From Clitoria ternatea (Eukaryota > Streptophyta > Magnoliopsida > Fabales > Fabaceae), in contig CM075669.1 of NCBI GenBank assembly GCA_037962975.1, forward strand, positions 191,464,501 through 191,528,500: 64,000 nucleotides of DNA, written 5' to 3'. The position numbers and the translations under genes are program-made. Positions 10,079 to 22,048 of this stretch are shown here, one piece after another. How positions within the stretch are numbered: position 1 is the stretch's first letter; each line of letters begins with the position of its first letter. Below the pieces are notes generated by a model that made no database searches, was not told where the DNA came from, and saw only the letters and a list, made by a program, of their open reading frames with translations.

Positions 10079-11674
10079 GTGAACGATATTCTGACTGTTT
10101 GTGAATTCCCCGAGGTGTTTCCGGAGGACGTGCCGGGTGTCCCTCCGAATAGAGAAGTTGAATTCTCTATAGACTTGATTCCTGGAGCTGAGCCAGTCTC
10201 CAGTGCACCTTATAGAATGTCCCCATCAGAATTGGCTAAATTGAAAAAGCAAGTGGATGAGTTACTCGGAAAGCAGTTTATTCGACCGAGTGTATCACCA
10301 TGGGGCGCACCTATGCTGCTTGTCTAAAAGAAGGATGGCAGCATGAGATTATGCATAGATTACCGACAGCTAAACAAGCTCACGATTAAGAACCGATACC
10401 CATTGCCCAGAATCGACGATCTGATTGACCAACTGCGTGGTGCTTCAATTTTCTCGAAAATTGATTTACGATTGGGATACCACCAAATCCGGGTGAAGGA
10501 CTCGGACATCCCTAAGACTGCCTTTAGGACTCGGTACGGCCACTACGAGTATATAGTAATGCCATTTGGTGTGACAAACGCCCCTGCTGTATTCATGAAT
10601 TACATGAACAGCATATTCCACCCATATCTAGACCGATTCATAGTAGTTTTTATTGATGATATCTTAGTCTATTCTAAGACCCCTGAGGAGCATGAGGAAC
10701 ACCTCCGAGCGGTACTTCAAGTATTGAAGGAGAAGCAGTTGTTTGCAAAACTTTCAAAGTGCGATTTCTGGATGGATAAGATCCACTTTCTTGGACATGT
10801 AATTTCCATGGAAGGTGTCTCGGTAGACCCATCAAAGGTGGCAGCTATAATGGCATGGGAGAGACCCAAGTCGGTCTCGGAGATAAGAAGCTTTATGGGC
10901 CTAGCTGGCTACTATAGAAGGTTTATTGAAGGATTTTCTAAACTTGCTTTGCCACTGACTAAATTGACTCGGAAAAACGTCCCTTTCGTTTGGAGTTCCG
11001 AGTACGAGAGTAGTTTCCGAGAGTTGAAGAAAAAGTTGACGACCGCTCCAGTGTTGGCATTGCCAAACTTGCAAGAGAGCTTCGTGGTTTATTGTGATGT
11101 GTCGGGACTCGGCCTGGGGTGCGTACTGATGCAGAAAAACTGAGTGATAGCTTATGCCTCTCGGCAATTGAGACCTCACGAACAGCATTACCCGACCCAT
11201 GACTTGGAATTAGCAGCTGTGGTTTTCGCATTAAAGATATGGAGGCATTACTTGTATGGTTCTAAATTCGAAGTGTACAGCGACCACAAGAGCCTCAAAT
11301 ATTTATTCGACCAGAAAGAGCTGAACATGAGGCAGAGGAGATGGATGGAATTTTTAAAAGATTATGACTTCGAGCTGAAGTATCATCCAGGTAAGGCGAA
11401 CGTTGTTGCCGACACGTTGAGTTGGAAATCCCTCCATATAGCAGTGATGATGGTGAAAGAGGTAGAGTTATTGGAGCAATTCCGAGACATGAACTTGCAT
11501 GTTGACGTTCCTTCGTCTCGGAAGATAACGCTCGGTACATTGAAGATTGCCAATGAATTCCTAAAATTGGTGTTCGAGCAGCAGAAATCAGATCCCTACT
11601 TGGCTGAGATGAAGGTGACTCAGGCCAAGGGTAAGGACTTGTCTCTGACCGAGGGACCAGATGGAATTTTTTGA
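10079..11674 (+). pseudogene. pol: Chromovirus reverse transcriptase and RNase H (copy 1)
   Basis: Gypsy RT with the lead-in FPEDVPGVPPNREVEF, the palm block MRLCIDYRQLNKLTIKNRYP, the FSKIDLRLGYHQIRV strand and the catalytic FIDDILVYS (a normal gypsy variant of YxDD). The connection domain and RNase H follow (VYCDVSGLGLGCVLMQ, then TDLELAAV-like and YSDHKSLKYLF blocks, and the terminal HPGKANVVAD). Stops: TAA at 10325, TGA at 11141 and TGA at 11672. All parts lie in the same frame as gag. Reverse transcription of the element's own RNA would be its role in an intact copy. Confidence 0.92.
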
Positions 11675-12646
11675 GTGAAAAATAGAATATATGTGCCGGG
11701 TGAAGGTGAATTGAGGAGGATGGTGCTTGATGAAGCCCACAAGAGCCTGCTGAGTATTCACTCGGGTACCACGAAGATGTATTACGATCTAATACCACAA
11801 TTCTGGTGGCCCGGATTAAAGAGGAATGTGGCAGAATATATGGCTCGGTGTATCACCTGTCAGAAATCAAAAGTCGAGCACCAGAAGCCGTATGGTGCAT
11901 TGCAGCCCCTGGAGATCCCCGTGTGGAAATGGGACTCAATTGCCATGGACTTTGTCATGGGATTACCAAAAACCCGAGCGGGTCATGATGCGATTTGGGT
12001 CATTGTTGACCGATTGACGAAAAGTACACACTTTCTGCCTGTGAACATGAGATACCCGTTACATAAATTAGCTCAGATTTATATTCGCGAAATTGTCCGA
12101 CTGCATGGTGTGCCGACTTCCATCGTATCAGATAGGGATCCTAGATTCACGTCCCGGTTTTGGACCAGCCTGCACCAGGAATTAGGCACGAAACTTTGGC
12201 TAAGTTCCGCCTACCACCCCTAATCGGATGGACAATCCGAGCGAACAATACAAAGTTTAGAAGACTTGCTGAGGGCGTGTGTGTTGGAGCATGGTGGGTG
12301 CTGGGAGCAGTATCTTCCCTTAATCGAATTCACATACAACAATAGCCACAACAGAAGTATTGGTATGGCACCCTACGAAGCACTGTATGGTCGAAAATGC
12401 CGAACCCCACTCTGTTGGTCGGAAACGGGTGAAAGTTTACTATTGGGGCCGAAAATTGTGAAACAAACCTCAGAACAAATCCAAGTAATAAGGAAAAACA
12501 TGAAGGCGTCTCAGGACAGACAGAAAAGCTACCATGATAAACGAACTAAACCACTGGAGTTTTCAGTCAGGGATAGGGTGTTTCTAAAGATTTCACCGAG
12601 TAAAGGAGTCGGGCGAGCCTTGAAAAGTGGGAAGTTGAACCCATGA
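11675..12646 (+). pseudogene. int: Chromovirus integrase (copy 1)
   Basis: Zinc-binding HHCC domain (HSGTTKMYYDL ... CITCQKSK) and the DDE catalytic core: first Asp in DSIAMDFVMGLP, second in VSDRDPRFTS, Glu in the SDGQSER block after a TAA stop at 12221-12223. The C-terminal stretch has the GMAPYEALYGRKCRTPL signature of gypsy integrases. The end at 12644 is another in-frame TGA that falls inside the conserved segment leading to the chromodomain region (YIGPYEI), so it is a nonsense codon and not the natural end. Confidence 0.9.
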
Positions 12647-13015
12647 TACATTGGGCCTTATGAGATATTGGAGCGGATCGGTTCCATGGCATACCGAATA
12701 GCGTTACCGACTCACCTATCCCGATTGCATAACGTGTTTCATGTATCTCAACTAAGGAAGTATCTACCCGGTCCCACTCACACAATACCGGATGATGGAG
12801 TGAAGATCAAAGAAGACCTGACCACTGTGACTGTACCGACTAGAATCGTGGACCGATCGGTAAAGCGTTTGAGGAGCAAGGAGGTACAACTGATTGAAGT
12901 AGAGTGGCAGCAAGACGGGTATACCTCTTATACTTGGGAACGCGAGGATGCCATGAGGCAACAATAGCCTGAGTTGTTTAATCAAGGTGAGTTACCAATT
13001 GAATTTCGAGGATGA
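12647..13015 (+). pseudogene. Integrase C-terminal tail with chromodomain-like region (copy 1)
   Basis: In frame with integrase. It has the linker RIGSMAYRIALP, the block LSRLHNVFHVSQLRKY, and a chromodomain-like end (EVEWQQDGYTSYTWE). Chromodomains at this place define chromoviruses and are thought to guide integration to heterochromatin. A TAG at 12965 precedes about 15 further in-frame residues ending with TGA at 13013-13015; family members usually continue past this point, so the TAG may be another nonsense change. Confidence 0.8.
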
Positions 13016-13023
13016 AATTCTTT

Positions 13024-13039
13024 TGAGAGGGGGGAGAAT
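13024..13039 (+). other. Polypurine tract of the chromovirus
   Basis: TGAGAGGGGGGAGAAT lies directly before LTR2. It is the plus-strand primer site expected at the 3' end of the internal region. Confidence 0.85.
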
Positions 13040-15812
13040 TGTAACATCCCGATTTAAGAATTAATTACTGAGTGAGATTAAGCCATTAAAATAATAATTG
13101 CCAAGTGGAAGATTACTTGTTAATTATAATTAACTTAATTAGTTTAACTTAAGAAATCATGACTGATCAATTGTGATTAATTGTTGGCTGCTTGTGATTG
13201 GTAGGTGTCATGAGTGAACTGCTGATTCACGCTTTCCCACCCCACTCTTCCTTCTTTGTGCATGTACATATGTGTTGCTAGACCACTGTTGTGGGGCATT
13301 CCCTTTAGACTTCTTCTCTGCTACCTCTCTTCGCTCTCTCTTCTCTTCTTCTTCGCCCTTCTTCTTCTCCCCTGTCCTTGTTCTCTGTTTTTGGAAACCC
13401 ACGACGATGGTACTGCAGAAGATTCAGAGTCTCCTTTGGTTGGTGAAGGACGATCATCGAAGCGGAGGAAGAACGGCTTCCTATCCCCGAGCCGATTACA
13501 GAGTACAACTGTGCGAGGGGGACTAAACAAGGCAAACAGAGCATCAGACCAACGTCGGAAAATAGAAGAGCTTCTCGAGTCCCTTCAGTAGGTAGGGGGC
13601 GCTTGCATGTCAAATACATGGTTTATGGACGGTACCGGATGAACGTGTTACCTTACATGTGTACGAATGTGTTTATGATGACTGCGTACAATGCATGATT
13701 GTTAATTCTTGGATATCGTATTTGTGATGGTAAAGTCCTGTTAATAGTTATACATTATATGCATGTGTTCGTGGATTATTGTGCTGGGTTCTGATAGTCA
13801 ATTACACATAGACACGTGTGATGCATGTTCCTATTATTGTTAATACCGAGAGGATATGCATGTGTAGCTGTTGGTTGATTTCATCTGGGATGTTGTAAAC
13901 ATGAACTGTTTGATTGCTGTGTATGCTGGTACGATGGACGAGTGACTGTAGGAACTATGTTGGATCGGTTATGACTCTAATGGTTACGAGGAATGAGTCG
14001 TATAATCGAGGATGCTCGTTGTTAAAGCACATAGGCTGCATGTACAGGAACGGGGTGACCCGTGGAAGGTCAGGAACCCCAAAGAAATGATCTCCAGCTA
14101 CAGACCCTTGGCTAGATCCTGTGAGAGCTCGTGGTAGCCGAGGGAGCTAGAGTTAAGTCTCGAGACGTCAATGGGAGGCCGGTACCATGCGGGAAGGGCT
14201 AATGGACGAGAGGCCAGTAAGGGAACCTGTAACTGAAGATCATTGCCTAAGTCGGATCCGTAGGCATGCATGTAGAAGCAATGTTGATTAGGATAGTACG
14301 AGTGGTATGGCTCGGAGGGATACGAATGAATTCCGAATAAGTTGATGCATGCTTTTGTATGAATGAAAATGAACTTCACGTAATATGTATGTAAGTGTAT
14401 GTCATTGAAATTATCATAATCTGCATGGCTTAAATTTAAATGGATTACAACCCGAGTGAACATGAGTGTGTGTACTGATGCTGATGCCGAGTCACTAACT
14501 ATCATTTTATAAGTAAAAGCTCACCCCTACTGTGGCTATATTTTACAGTGAATGTCTCTCGGAATGATGAATGAAGGAGGAGCTGCATGCCGAGTGAGGT
14601 GCTTGTGCACTAGGGGGATATGTGTGTATATGTATATACTGTGTATAAGGTTTTGTTAAGCCTTGGCCGGCTCGTATTTTGGTCTTTGTCTTTCTATGTC
14701 AGAATTTGAACTCTCTCGGCTTGAGAGTATGACAATGTGCCTGTAAATATTTATATACATTTCTATGCATATCATACTGTATGTTATCCTATGCTGTGTG
14801 TAAAGGTCCGAGTGATATATATATGTACGCATTTTTCCGAGCGTGGGAAGTTGGTATGACTCTAAGTAAAAATAGAGCTAAGTTACTGTTGTGGGGAGCG
14901 GGATAGTGACCCTATCCCGAGTGAGGATGGGCTCAGATGTTTTCGAGTGAGTGAGGTCGCATAATCCCAGGTGAGGGTTGACCTGAACACTTCAGAGTGA
15001 TAACTGTTAGGATTCTCCCGAGTGAGAATAATTAAATATTTCTGAGTGAGAACCTGCCGAGTGGATGTTTCCCAATAGAGGAATGATATCTAAGGCCCTA
15101 AGTAAACTCCATTATAGTAAGCTTATTAGAAGTTAGAAGATCCGTGAGTGGGTCTTGACTTAGTAGGATAACTTGAGTGAGAAAGATTATATATGCCGAG
15201 TGAAAAACGAGTGAAATACACCCGAGTGGTAAAAGACCGTGAAAGATATTCCGAGTGAGTAGTCCTTATAAAATCTGAGTGGAATGGCTATAGGAATCGT
15301 TTCCCGAGTGGTCAACATCTGTGACTCGAGTGAATGAAGTTAAGGAATGAGAGGTAAACTCCCGAATGAAAATTTATACGTGTAAGGGTTAACCCGAATG
15401 ATTCGAAAGTAAAGGCTTTTTCCGAGCGGACTTAGACCTTGAAATCCGAGTGAGGGAAAATCCGAGTGGAGTTGCTCGCCTCAGCGACTAAGTGTTCGCT
15501 CCAGCGAGTGTGAGCGTAAGGAAGGTCTCTGTTGGGTTTCGCTTAAGCTATGTGTGCTTCATCCAAGCGTGTTAGATTGTCTCGCTCGAGCGACGATGAA
15601 GCTCGCCTGAGCGAGTAGGCGTTGTTGGGTTCGCTCACGTCCTGCATCTCTGGTGTCGCCTTGTGGATGGTTATATTCCTTTCCCTTCCTTCCTTCTTCT
15701 CCTCATTCTACCCTCCTTAACTCTCAGCTAATCATTTTGCCTTGAAGCCCCTCTGATTTTGGAAAATTTTCTTGGTCTCGGTTTATTCTCAAATTGAACT
15801 TAGGATGTTACA
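13040..15812 (+). repeat. Chromovirus LTR2 (shared middle LTR of the tandem)
   Basis: Begins TGTAACATCCC and ends GGATGTTACA. Matches LTR1 in full apart from the nested solo LTR and an AT run. It is followed by a primer site and gag, not by host DNA, so it serves as 3' LTR of copy 1 and 5' LTR of copy 2. The CCGAGTGA array is at 14915-15477 and dyads at 15581-15615. Confidence 0.9.
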
Positions 15813-15815
15813 TTT

Positions 15816-15827
15816 TGGTATCAGAGT
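15816..15827 (+). other. Primer binding site of copy 2, one mismatch
   Basis: TGGTATCAGAGT, differing from the copy 1 site only by C to T in the last base. Confidence 0.85.
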
Positions 15828-16107
15828 AGACCTAAAAGGTCCAAGGCCAAGGTATGCTTACCGAGTGTAAGCGGTTGTGTACATTATGACTAAGTAGTCA
15901 TTATTATTGTGATATTCTGTTGAACATGAACGATGTTGAAATATTGATTTGAGGATAGGAGATTATTCCCCTCCTGGTCCGATTAATTATGTGATATATA
16001 GGAATGGTATAATGTGCTATAGTTATTGAATGTAGGGATGAGATCCGATCGGTAGTGAGTAACTTTGTATACTTATCCTTGAAGGGGTGTTAATTTCAGA
16101 ATAAGTA

Positions 16108-17346
16108 ATGACGAATCGTCAAAGCATGGAAGCCATAGCCGCAGCATTCCAACATTTTGCTGACGTGTTTGAGAGGCAGGGCCAGCCTCGAGCTGAAGAT
16201 GGCCAAGTGTTGGATCGCTTCCTAAAGAGGAAGCCGACTGAGTTTCAAGGGGGATTTAATCCCGAGGCAGCATACAAGTGGATTCAAGACTTGGAGAGAG
16301 TTTTTAGGGGCATTCACTGTACTGAGGCCCAGAAAGTTGAGTGCGCAGTGTACATGCTGCGAGACGAAGCAAAATTGGTGGAAAATCGCCAGAAACCAAC
16401 TGACTGACGCGGGCATCCAACTAGTCTGGGAGAATTTTAGAACGTGCTTTCTGGAAAAATATTTCCCCGACACAGTGAGGAGTCGGAAGGAACTGGAATT
16501 TATGGAACTGAAACAGGGTTCCATGTCTGTAGAAGAATACGCAGCCAGATTTAAAGAGTTGTGTCTGTGTTTATCTGCCCTTAAAACAACCCGGGGCTTA
16601 GAGTTTTAAATGCCTCAAATTTGAGAACGGACTACGATCGGACATTAAAAGAGCTTGCAGATATCAGGAAATTAGAAGCTTCCCAGTGCTGGTGAATAAA
16701 TGTAGGATTTTTGAAGAAGATGACAAGGCCCATTCGGGCCAGAGCAGTAAACAGAACCCTCCTTGAGGCCTCAACAGTCACGCTTCAAGAGATCAGGTAA
16801 CGTTGGAAGAAGTGGACCCTCTGCTAGATATAAAGGTCGGGGTAGCCAAGGGGGTCAGACTGGTGGACGTCTAAAATATGGCAAGTGTTTTAAATGTGGT
16901 GGCGACCACTTTGCTCAGAATTGTGGTGGTGGAGGAGATGTCATATGTTTTCATTGCAATGAGAAGGGGCACATTCGCCCCGACTGTCCTCAATTACGCC
17001 AAGCAAACGCCCACGTGAATCTTAGAGGCTTCCGAGGGAAAGGCCGTGGAAATGGTGGCCAAGGAACGGGGGGCAGAGGTAATGGAGCTAGAGAAAATAT
17101 GATGTTTGCTCCAAACAACCGAAAGAGAAATACTGACCAACCGGCTGCTGGGAGAGTATACGCCATCAACGCTGAGGAGGCTGCACAAGCGAATGACTTG
17201 GTGCAAAGTAAGTGCTTACTTGGTAGATATACACTTAATGTAGTTTTTGATTCTCGAGCTACCCATTCTTTTATAGCCGATGAGTGTGTAAAACGTTTAA
17301 AGTTGCCGACTGTGTATATGGATCGGACTTTGGAAGTAGCCAATCC
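16108..17346 (+). pseudogene. gag: Chromovirus gag and start of protease (copy 2, truncated)
   Basis: Same protein as at 8567-9800. Decay differs from copy 1. A 2-base loss near 16370 shifts the frame; another shift lies near 16565-16600; a single-base loss near 16751 brings it into a third stretch that runs to the truncation. Both zinc knuckles are intact (about 16889-16995). At two places where copy 1 has TGA, copy 2 has CGA (Arg), including the protease active-site region DSRATHSFIADE, which is intact here. Homology stops at about 17346 in the middle of the protease, where Ogre-A sequence begins. The remaining pol and the expected third LTR are missing. Confidence 0.88.
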
Positions 17347-17352
17347 CAGAAC
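17340..17352. other. Deletion junction between chromovirus copy 2 and Ogre-A
   Basis: Left of about 17346 the sequence matches chromovirus protease (copy 1 about 9800). Right of it the sequence is the complement of Ogre gag-protease (Ogre-B about 54318). Only one to three C residues are shared at the junction, which suggests end joining. No LTR end or TSD is present. Confidence 0.85.
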
Positions 17353-19281
17353 CTTGATGGTTGGGTAAGGAATTTGTGGCCACATTTGGAATACCTTCCT
17401 TAAAATTTAACCAATTGGCTTTGATCAAATCTCGTACTCTATACTTTAAGGCCATGCAATTCTCCGTGGAGTGCCCGGGTGCCCCAGCATGATAATCACA
17501 TCGGGCATTTGGATCATATCCCCTAGGGTAGGGAGGTTCCAATGGTTTAGCAGGACAAGGGACTGCAAGGGAGTATCGAATAAGGTAAGGTAGAAGTTCA
17601 GTGTATGTCATAGGAATTGGGTCATATTGGACCGGTGTTCGTTCATTATTTGGTCTTCTTTGGTTTTGGTTGGGATTAGGGGGTTGAGACCACTGTTGTA
17701 GGGGATTGTATGGCGTTGACTGTGGATTCGGTGCCCTAATGATGGGTGGACGGAAGTGGGATTGTGATGAGGTGGGATAAGGGATCTGGTTGTGTTGGCA
17801 TGTTGAAAGTGATTGGCATGTTGAAAAGTGGCAGGGCTGAATTATCTGGACTGAGCTTTCCTTTGGTCATAAGAGATGGAGTTGGTTTCCCAATCTCTCT
17901 TTCTCCCCTCACCTGGTGCTGATCTTTTTGTAATGGGTGCCCCAGATGGGCTTTTAGAAATCTTCCCTGTCCTTAAACCACTCTCTATTCTTTCTCTAAT
18001 AATAACAATATAAGAGAAATTAGATGAAACACTACCAATCATCCTATCGTAGAAAGGTGATTAGAGTGTGTCAATAAACATGGTCACTACCTCTTTTTCC
18101 GAGAGTGGGGGATCTACTTGTACAGCCATCTCACGCCAGCGTTGTGCATACTCCTTGAATGTCTCATTATCCTTATTTGTCATATTTTGGAGCTGAATTC
18201 TATCAGGCGCCATGTCTAAGTTATACTTGTACTGCTTTAGAAAGGCATCTGCCAGGTCTTCCCAACAGCAAATGCGAGTTCACTCCAAATGAGTGTACCA
18301 AGTGAGTGTCGCCCCAGCTAGGCTATCTTGAAAGCAATGTATCAGCAGCTTGTCATTGGAGGCATGAGAAGACATCTTTCGACAGTACATTATAAGATGG
18401 TTTCGAGGGCAGATCATCCCTTGGTACTTGTCAAAATCTAGCATTTTAAACTTTGGTGGGATAATAACATCTGGAACTAAGCAGAGTTCAGAAGCATTTG
18501 TTAAGCCAAGGCCTTCCACACCTTCTACGATCCGTAATCGCTTCTCCAGGATCTCTATCTTCCCCTTTTGCTGGGAAGTTATGGCTATACCAAGATCAAT
18601 AACCGAGTTTATTGGTTGAGTCACACCTTGTGGATTGGCAGTGTAAGAGTTCATGTACCCATACGGGTAACTATAATATGGGTAAAAAGGTGTTGTCGAA
18701 TGAGCTTGGTTTATCAGGCTAGTGTTTAGCACAGGACCCTGTGGTTGGGCTGTCGCTTGGGCGATATGGATCGGCTGAGCTGTTTGGGTGCTTCGATTTT
18801 GGGTGGTTTGAGGACCTAGGGCTTGGTTAACTGGTGGAATGGTCGTTTGGGTAGGGTTTGGAACTTGGGGATTTGTCAATTGTAGGGTATTGCCATCTTG
18901 GGGGTTAGTTGATAGAGGAGGGAAATATCCTGGAGGTAAGCCATATTGTGGAAAGGGTACAGGGTTACCGTCTGGGCCAATGAAAATGTGTGGTGGTGCA
19001 TAACCATATGACAGGTCATGAGGCTTGGTGTGAGGGTCAGGAGCTTGATTGGGATTCCCAATATTAATGATAAGGGGAACTGCTGTGGGATTTGCAACTT
19101 GGCCCGGTGTCGGACCAAAACCTAGGGGATGTAGTGGGGTAGATGGTTATTCCTCATTCCCTGCAGAAGAGCCCCCTTTAGTGATCTTCTTTTCTAGGAG
19201 CTTTGTTAGTTCTGCCACTTGTTCCCTTAACTGATTATTCTTATTCTTGAGGCACTTATTCATTTGTTCTGTTTTAACCAT
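17347..19281 (-). pseudogene. gag: Ogre-A gag (3'-truncated)
   Basis: Gag of the Ogre/Tat lineage. Starts at an ATG on the minus strand (19281) that corresponds to 52327 of Ogre-B. An N-terminal Asn/Gln-rich and Pro-rich region is followed by the capsid core (VPDVIIPPKFKMLDFDKYQG, then HCFQDSLAGATLTWYTHLE). At the C-terminus is the lineage-typical knuckle CDYHAGAPGHSTENC (CX2HX5HX4C). The frame is broken several times: open stretches are at 18876-19118, 18280-18879, 17842-18042 and 17297-17611. The end toward the protease is lost at the junction near 17346. Confidence 0.85.
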
Positions 19282-19591
19282 GAGCTTCTTCTATAGTTGG
19301 GTTCCGTAAGGGTGCGTCCCCGTGCTATCTAAAGAAGGGAATACAAAATTTAGAAAGACAAGCAAATAACAAAATCAAGAAAAGTAAAACGAGATTATGC
19401 GGGAAGCGATGTTGGAACTTGACGAATCCTTCGACCGTTCCTCAGAACGTCACGTTCAAAAGTACTAAGTAAAGCATTAAACGGAAATTAACATGAGATA
19501 GTTGTAGAGACAAAAGAATCCTTCATTTCAAAATTCCATAAAAAGGTACATCACTGCTAGAAAGGGCTGGGTTATAATGTAGGAAAATAAA
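19282..19591 (-). other. Spacer between ORF1 and gag of Ogre-A
   Basis: Non-coding spacer that matches Ogre-B 52032-52326. No ORF supported. Confidence 0.6.
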
Positions 19592-21495
19592 TTAGTCATT
19601 CCTGGCTCGGGCAATCATGTCCCTCATTTTACAAATTCGTCCTCTACAGTAATCTAAGAACGTTGTAATTTCTCTAGGAGTATTGAGAGGGTTGGCAATT
19701 TCTTCAGCTTATTTTAGCAAAAGCGGGAGGTCTTCTAGAGCCCCGTTAGCCAGATATGCCAGGTTAGCGAAACGATCCATCCATGAGTAAATAGTTTCAT
19801 CTCGTTGTGTTAACTCAGCTTCCAAGAGGCGTATGGCCTCTTGACAATCTTGTTCAATGCTCATGGCATGTTGTCACTCCCTATTTATCTCCTGCTCGTA
19901 AGCCTTCAAAGCTATTGTTCCAATTTGTGGACTTGTGACTGCAGAAGCTCCTTTTACACCATGATATTTCGCTTATTTTCTTTGGATTGAGCCAACATAT
20001 CCTTCAGAAGATGTTTCTCTGCCAAGATGATATCACTTTGTTTGCTCTTCATTTCAGCTAAGAGTTGGCCGCTCGAAGACATTGGTCTTGTTTTATCATG
20101 TAGTCTTCTTCAACCTTCCATTTTTTTCTAATCTCTTCAATCGCTTGCTTGTTCTCCAAGTTCTCCGTTTTCTGAATGGTGTATTCTTGTTGGCATTTCA
20201 GCAAGTCTTCTTCTAGCTTCTTGCTCTTGGCAATCAACTCTTCTATTTTGGTCTTTAACGCCTTGGTTGCTTTATCTTCCACGAAAAGTGATGGAACAAG
20301 AGTGCTTGTCGGGAGATAAGAGGGACTTCTGAAGGGTAATTTAACAATAGAGACTCTATTCAGGATCCATTCATGATATTCTTCTCTCACAGCATGGCTC
20401 CGGGCCCCTAATTCTTTTCCTATTCAGTGGACTTTCTGCCAGAGGCATAGCTTCCCTTTGAGTAATACAAGATGAAAGGAGTGAGCGACTCTTCATCAGG
20501 TGGTCCAAGCAAAGGATAAGCTAGCTGACGTTTGGCTATGATGGGATTATAATTGATGCATCCTTACGTACCAATAAGGGGAACATTTGGGTAACCTCCG
20601 CAGTGATGAATGATTGATTCAACTTCCAACCATTGGGGATACCATCTGACTTTCTCAGCCATGAGCCCTACAAGGTGATTGGCCCACTCACGCCCGCTCT
20701 TCACTGCTAGTTGGCACAATTTTAGATCAAAAACAGGGCATTCGGCCTTACAAACTTGGTGGAAGACATGAGATGTGAGCCATACATACAAAGCAGGTAG
20801 ACAACAAATAACTCTCTTTCTACCTTGTGTATGGCAGAAATCCATAGTATAGTATACATTTGCCAATACAGCTGTGACAGGATTTTCAAGCCTGTGCTTG
20901 CGAGCTAGGAACACAGCGATAGCATTATAATCCACATAGTTATCAATGTTGGGGAACAAGACAACACCGTAGATGGTAATGGCTAGAGTATCCATGAAGG
21001 CTTCCCAATCTTCCTTTTCTGCAGGACCTGCATGTGCTTCTCGAGAAATTCCTGAGTAAATCCGGGAGTCTGATTTCTATTCAGTTGCACACTCCTTAAG
21101 GTTTCAGGATGGATCTTCAAAACACGGGCGATGGAAGTGACAGTTGCATGATGATCAAGATGATGGTATGGTATCTTTCCTTCCAAAGGCATCCCCAAGA
21201 TTTGTTTGAATTCCTCAATAGATGGGGCCAACTGAAAGTCCCTAAATGTGAAGCATCTGAGAGGTAGGTCATAGAACTGTGTTAAGGCAGTGATCACCTC
21301 AGTTTGCACTTCCACTTCTAAGAGCTTTAGAATCCTCCCATACTTTCTTGTAAAAGCCATTTTTTGTGTTAAGTTTAATTTTTTCCCCATTGTTTGTAGA
21401 CTACCCATGTCGATCCTCTTGGCCTTAACGTGTAATATTTTTCTCAATTCGGTTACATTTGTGTCACAACTATCGGATCTCATGTTAATCTCCAT
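19592..21495 (-). pseudogene. Ogre-A ORF1 (DUF7745-like N-terminal domain plus coiled coil)
   Basis: Ogre elements carry an extra ORF of unknown role upstream of gag. Here it starts MEINMRSDSCDTN (ATG at 21495) with a folded N-terminal part that resembles the plant DUF7745 family (MPLEGKIPYHHLDHHATVTSIARVLKI ... YGVVLFPNIDNYVDY); this family name is from memory and not checked. The C-terminal part is a long Lys/Glu-rich coiled coil. Breaks: a one-base loss near 21020, CAA to TAA at about 20564, and further stops after 20058. Ogre-B has the same gene split by a solo LTR; Ogre-A lacks that insert and so gives the empty site. Confidence 0.75.
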
Positions 21496-21506
21496 ATTGC
21501 TCGAAG

Positions 21507-21511
21507 GTACT
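21507..21511. repeat. Target-site duplication GTACT, left copy
   Basis: GTACT directly before the Athila-type 5' LTR; the second copy is at 29878-29882. Ogre-B has one GTAC at the matching place (48451-48455 region). Confidence 0.93.
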
Positions 21512-21707
21512 TGTTAGTCCTCAAATTTTCAATAAAAGCTTAAATAAAAATTTCATAAAAATTATAAAAATTAGTTTAATTTGTTAGAAAATTAGGATTT
21601 AAATTCAATAAATGGATGTTGTTGGAAATAATCTGCCCTTGATCAATTTTCTCTAGTTTTGCAGTGAAAAAGTTAAGAAATCAAGAGAAAATTACACTGG
21701 AGGAGCT

Positions 21708-22023
21708 GACGCGTAGCCTCACCCCACGCTTAGCATCAACAGCTATTTTTGATGCAGATGCTACGCATCAAAGCCACGCGTAGCGTCAGTGCTGTGTGGT
21801 CTCCACCTCCACTTTGATTAACCACTCAACTTGGACCCAATAATGGGCACTCCACTCAGCCAAAAGGGCCATCCCACTCACCATGAAAGGCCAAAACTCG
21901 TTGAGACATGTCCATATGGCCAGGCATGATCAAATTTAATAATTTGAAGTGGCCATTATCAAGTGTTTAATGGAGGCTGAGTCAGGGGTGTGACGCATAG
22001 CGTCACAGGGACGCGTAGCGTCA
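21708..22023. repeat. GACGCGTAGCGTC dyads in the Athila-type LTR
   Basis: Copies at about 21708 (half changed), 21758, 21775, 21991 (GACGCATAGCGTC) and 22010. The core GACGC-GTA-GCGTC is a 5-bp inverted repeat around three bases. The same series is in the 3' LTR (28505-28820) and in the internal region (25348-25424). Confidence 0.88.
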
Positions 22024-22040
22024 GCACCCTTGCTCAGCCC

Positions 22041-22048
22041 TATAAATA
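22041..22048 (+). promoter_or_regulatory. TATA box of the Athila-type LTR
   Basis: CCCTATAAATAGGGCC gives a perfect TATAAATA, 18 bp after the last dyad. The copy in the 3' LTR is at 28838-28845. Confidence 0.85.

Larger units (their letters stand above)
1891..17346 (+). mobile_element. Chromovirus (Tekay/Del-type gypsy) in LTR-internal-LTR-internal tandem, right end deleted
   Basis: LTR1 1891-8272 (carrying a nested solo LTR), internal region 8273-13039 with gag-pol and a C-terminal chromodomain-like region, LTR2 13040-15812, then a second internal region that again begins with a primer site and gag and stops inside the protease at about 17346. LTR ends are TGTAAC...GTTACA. The primer site TGGTATCAGAGC matches initiator tRNA-Met. 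LTR1 without its nested insert is about 2785 bp, LTR2 2773 bp. The left junction lies in Ogre-A protease sequence. The matching right LTR and TSD are absent. Unequal recombination between LTRs followed by a deletion is the simplest explanation. Confidence 0.88.
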
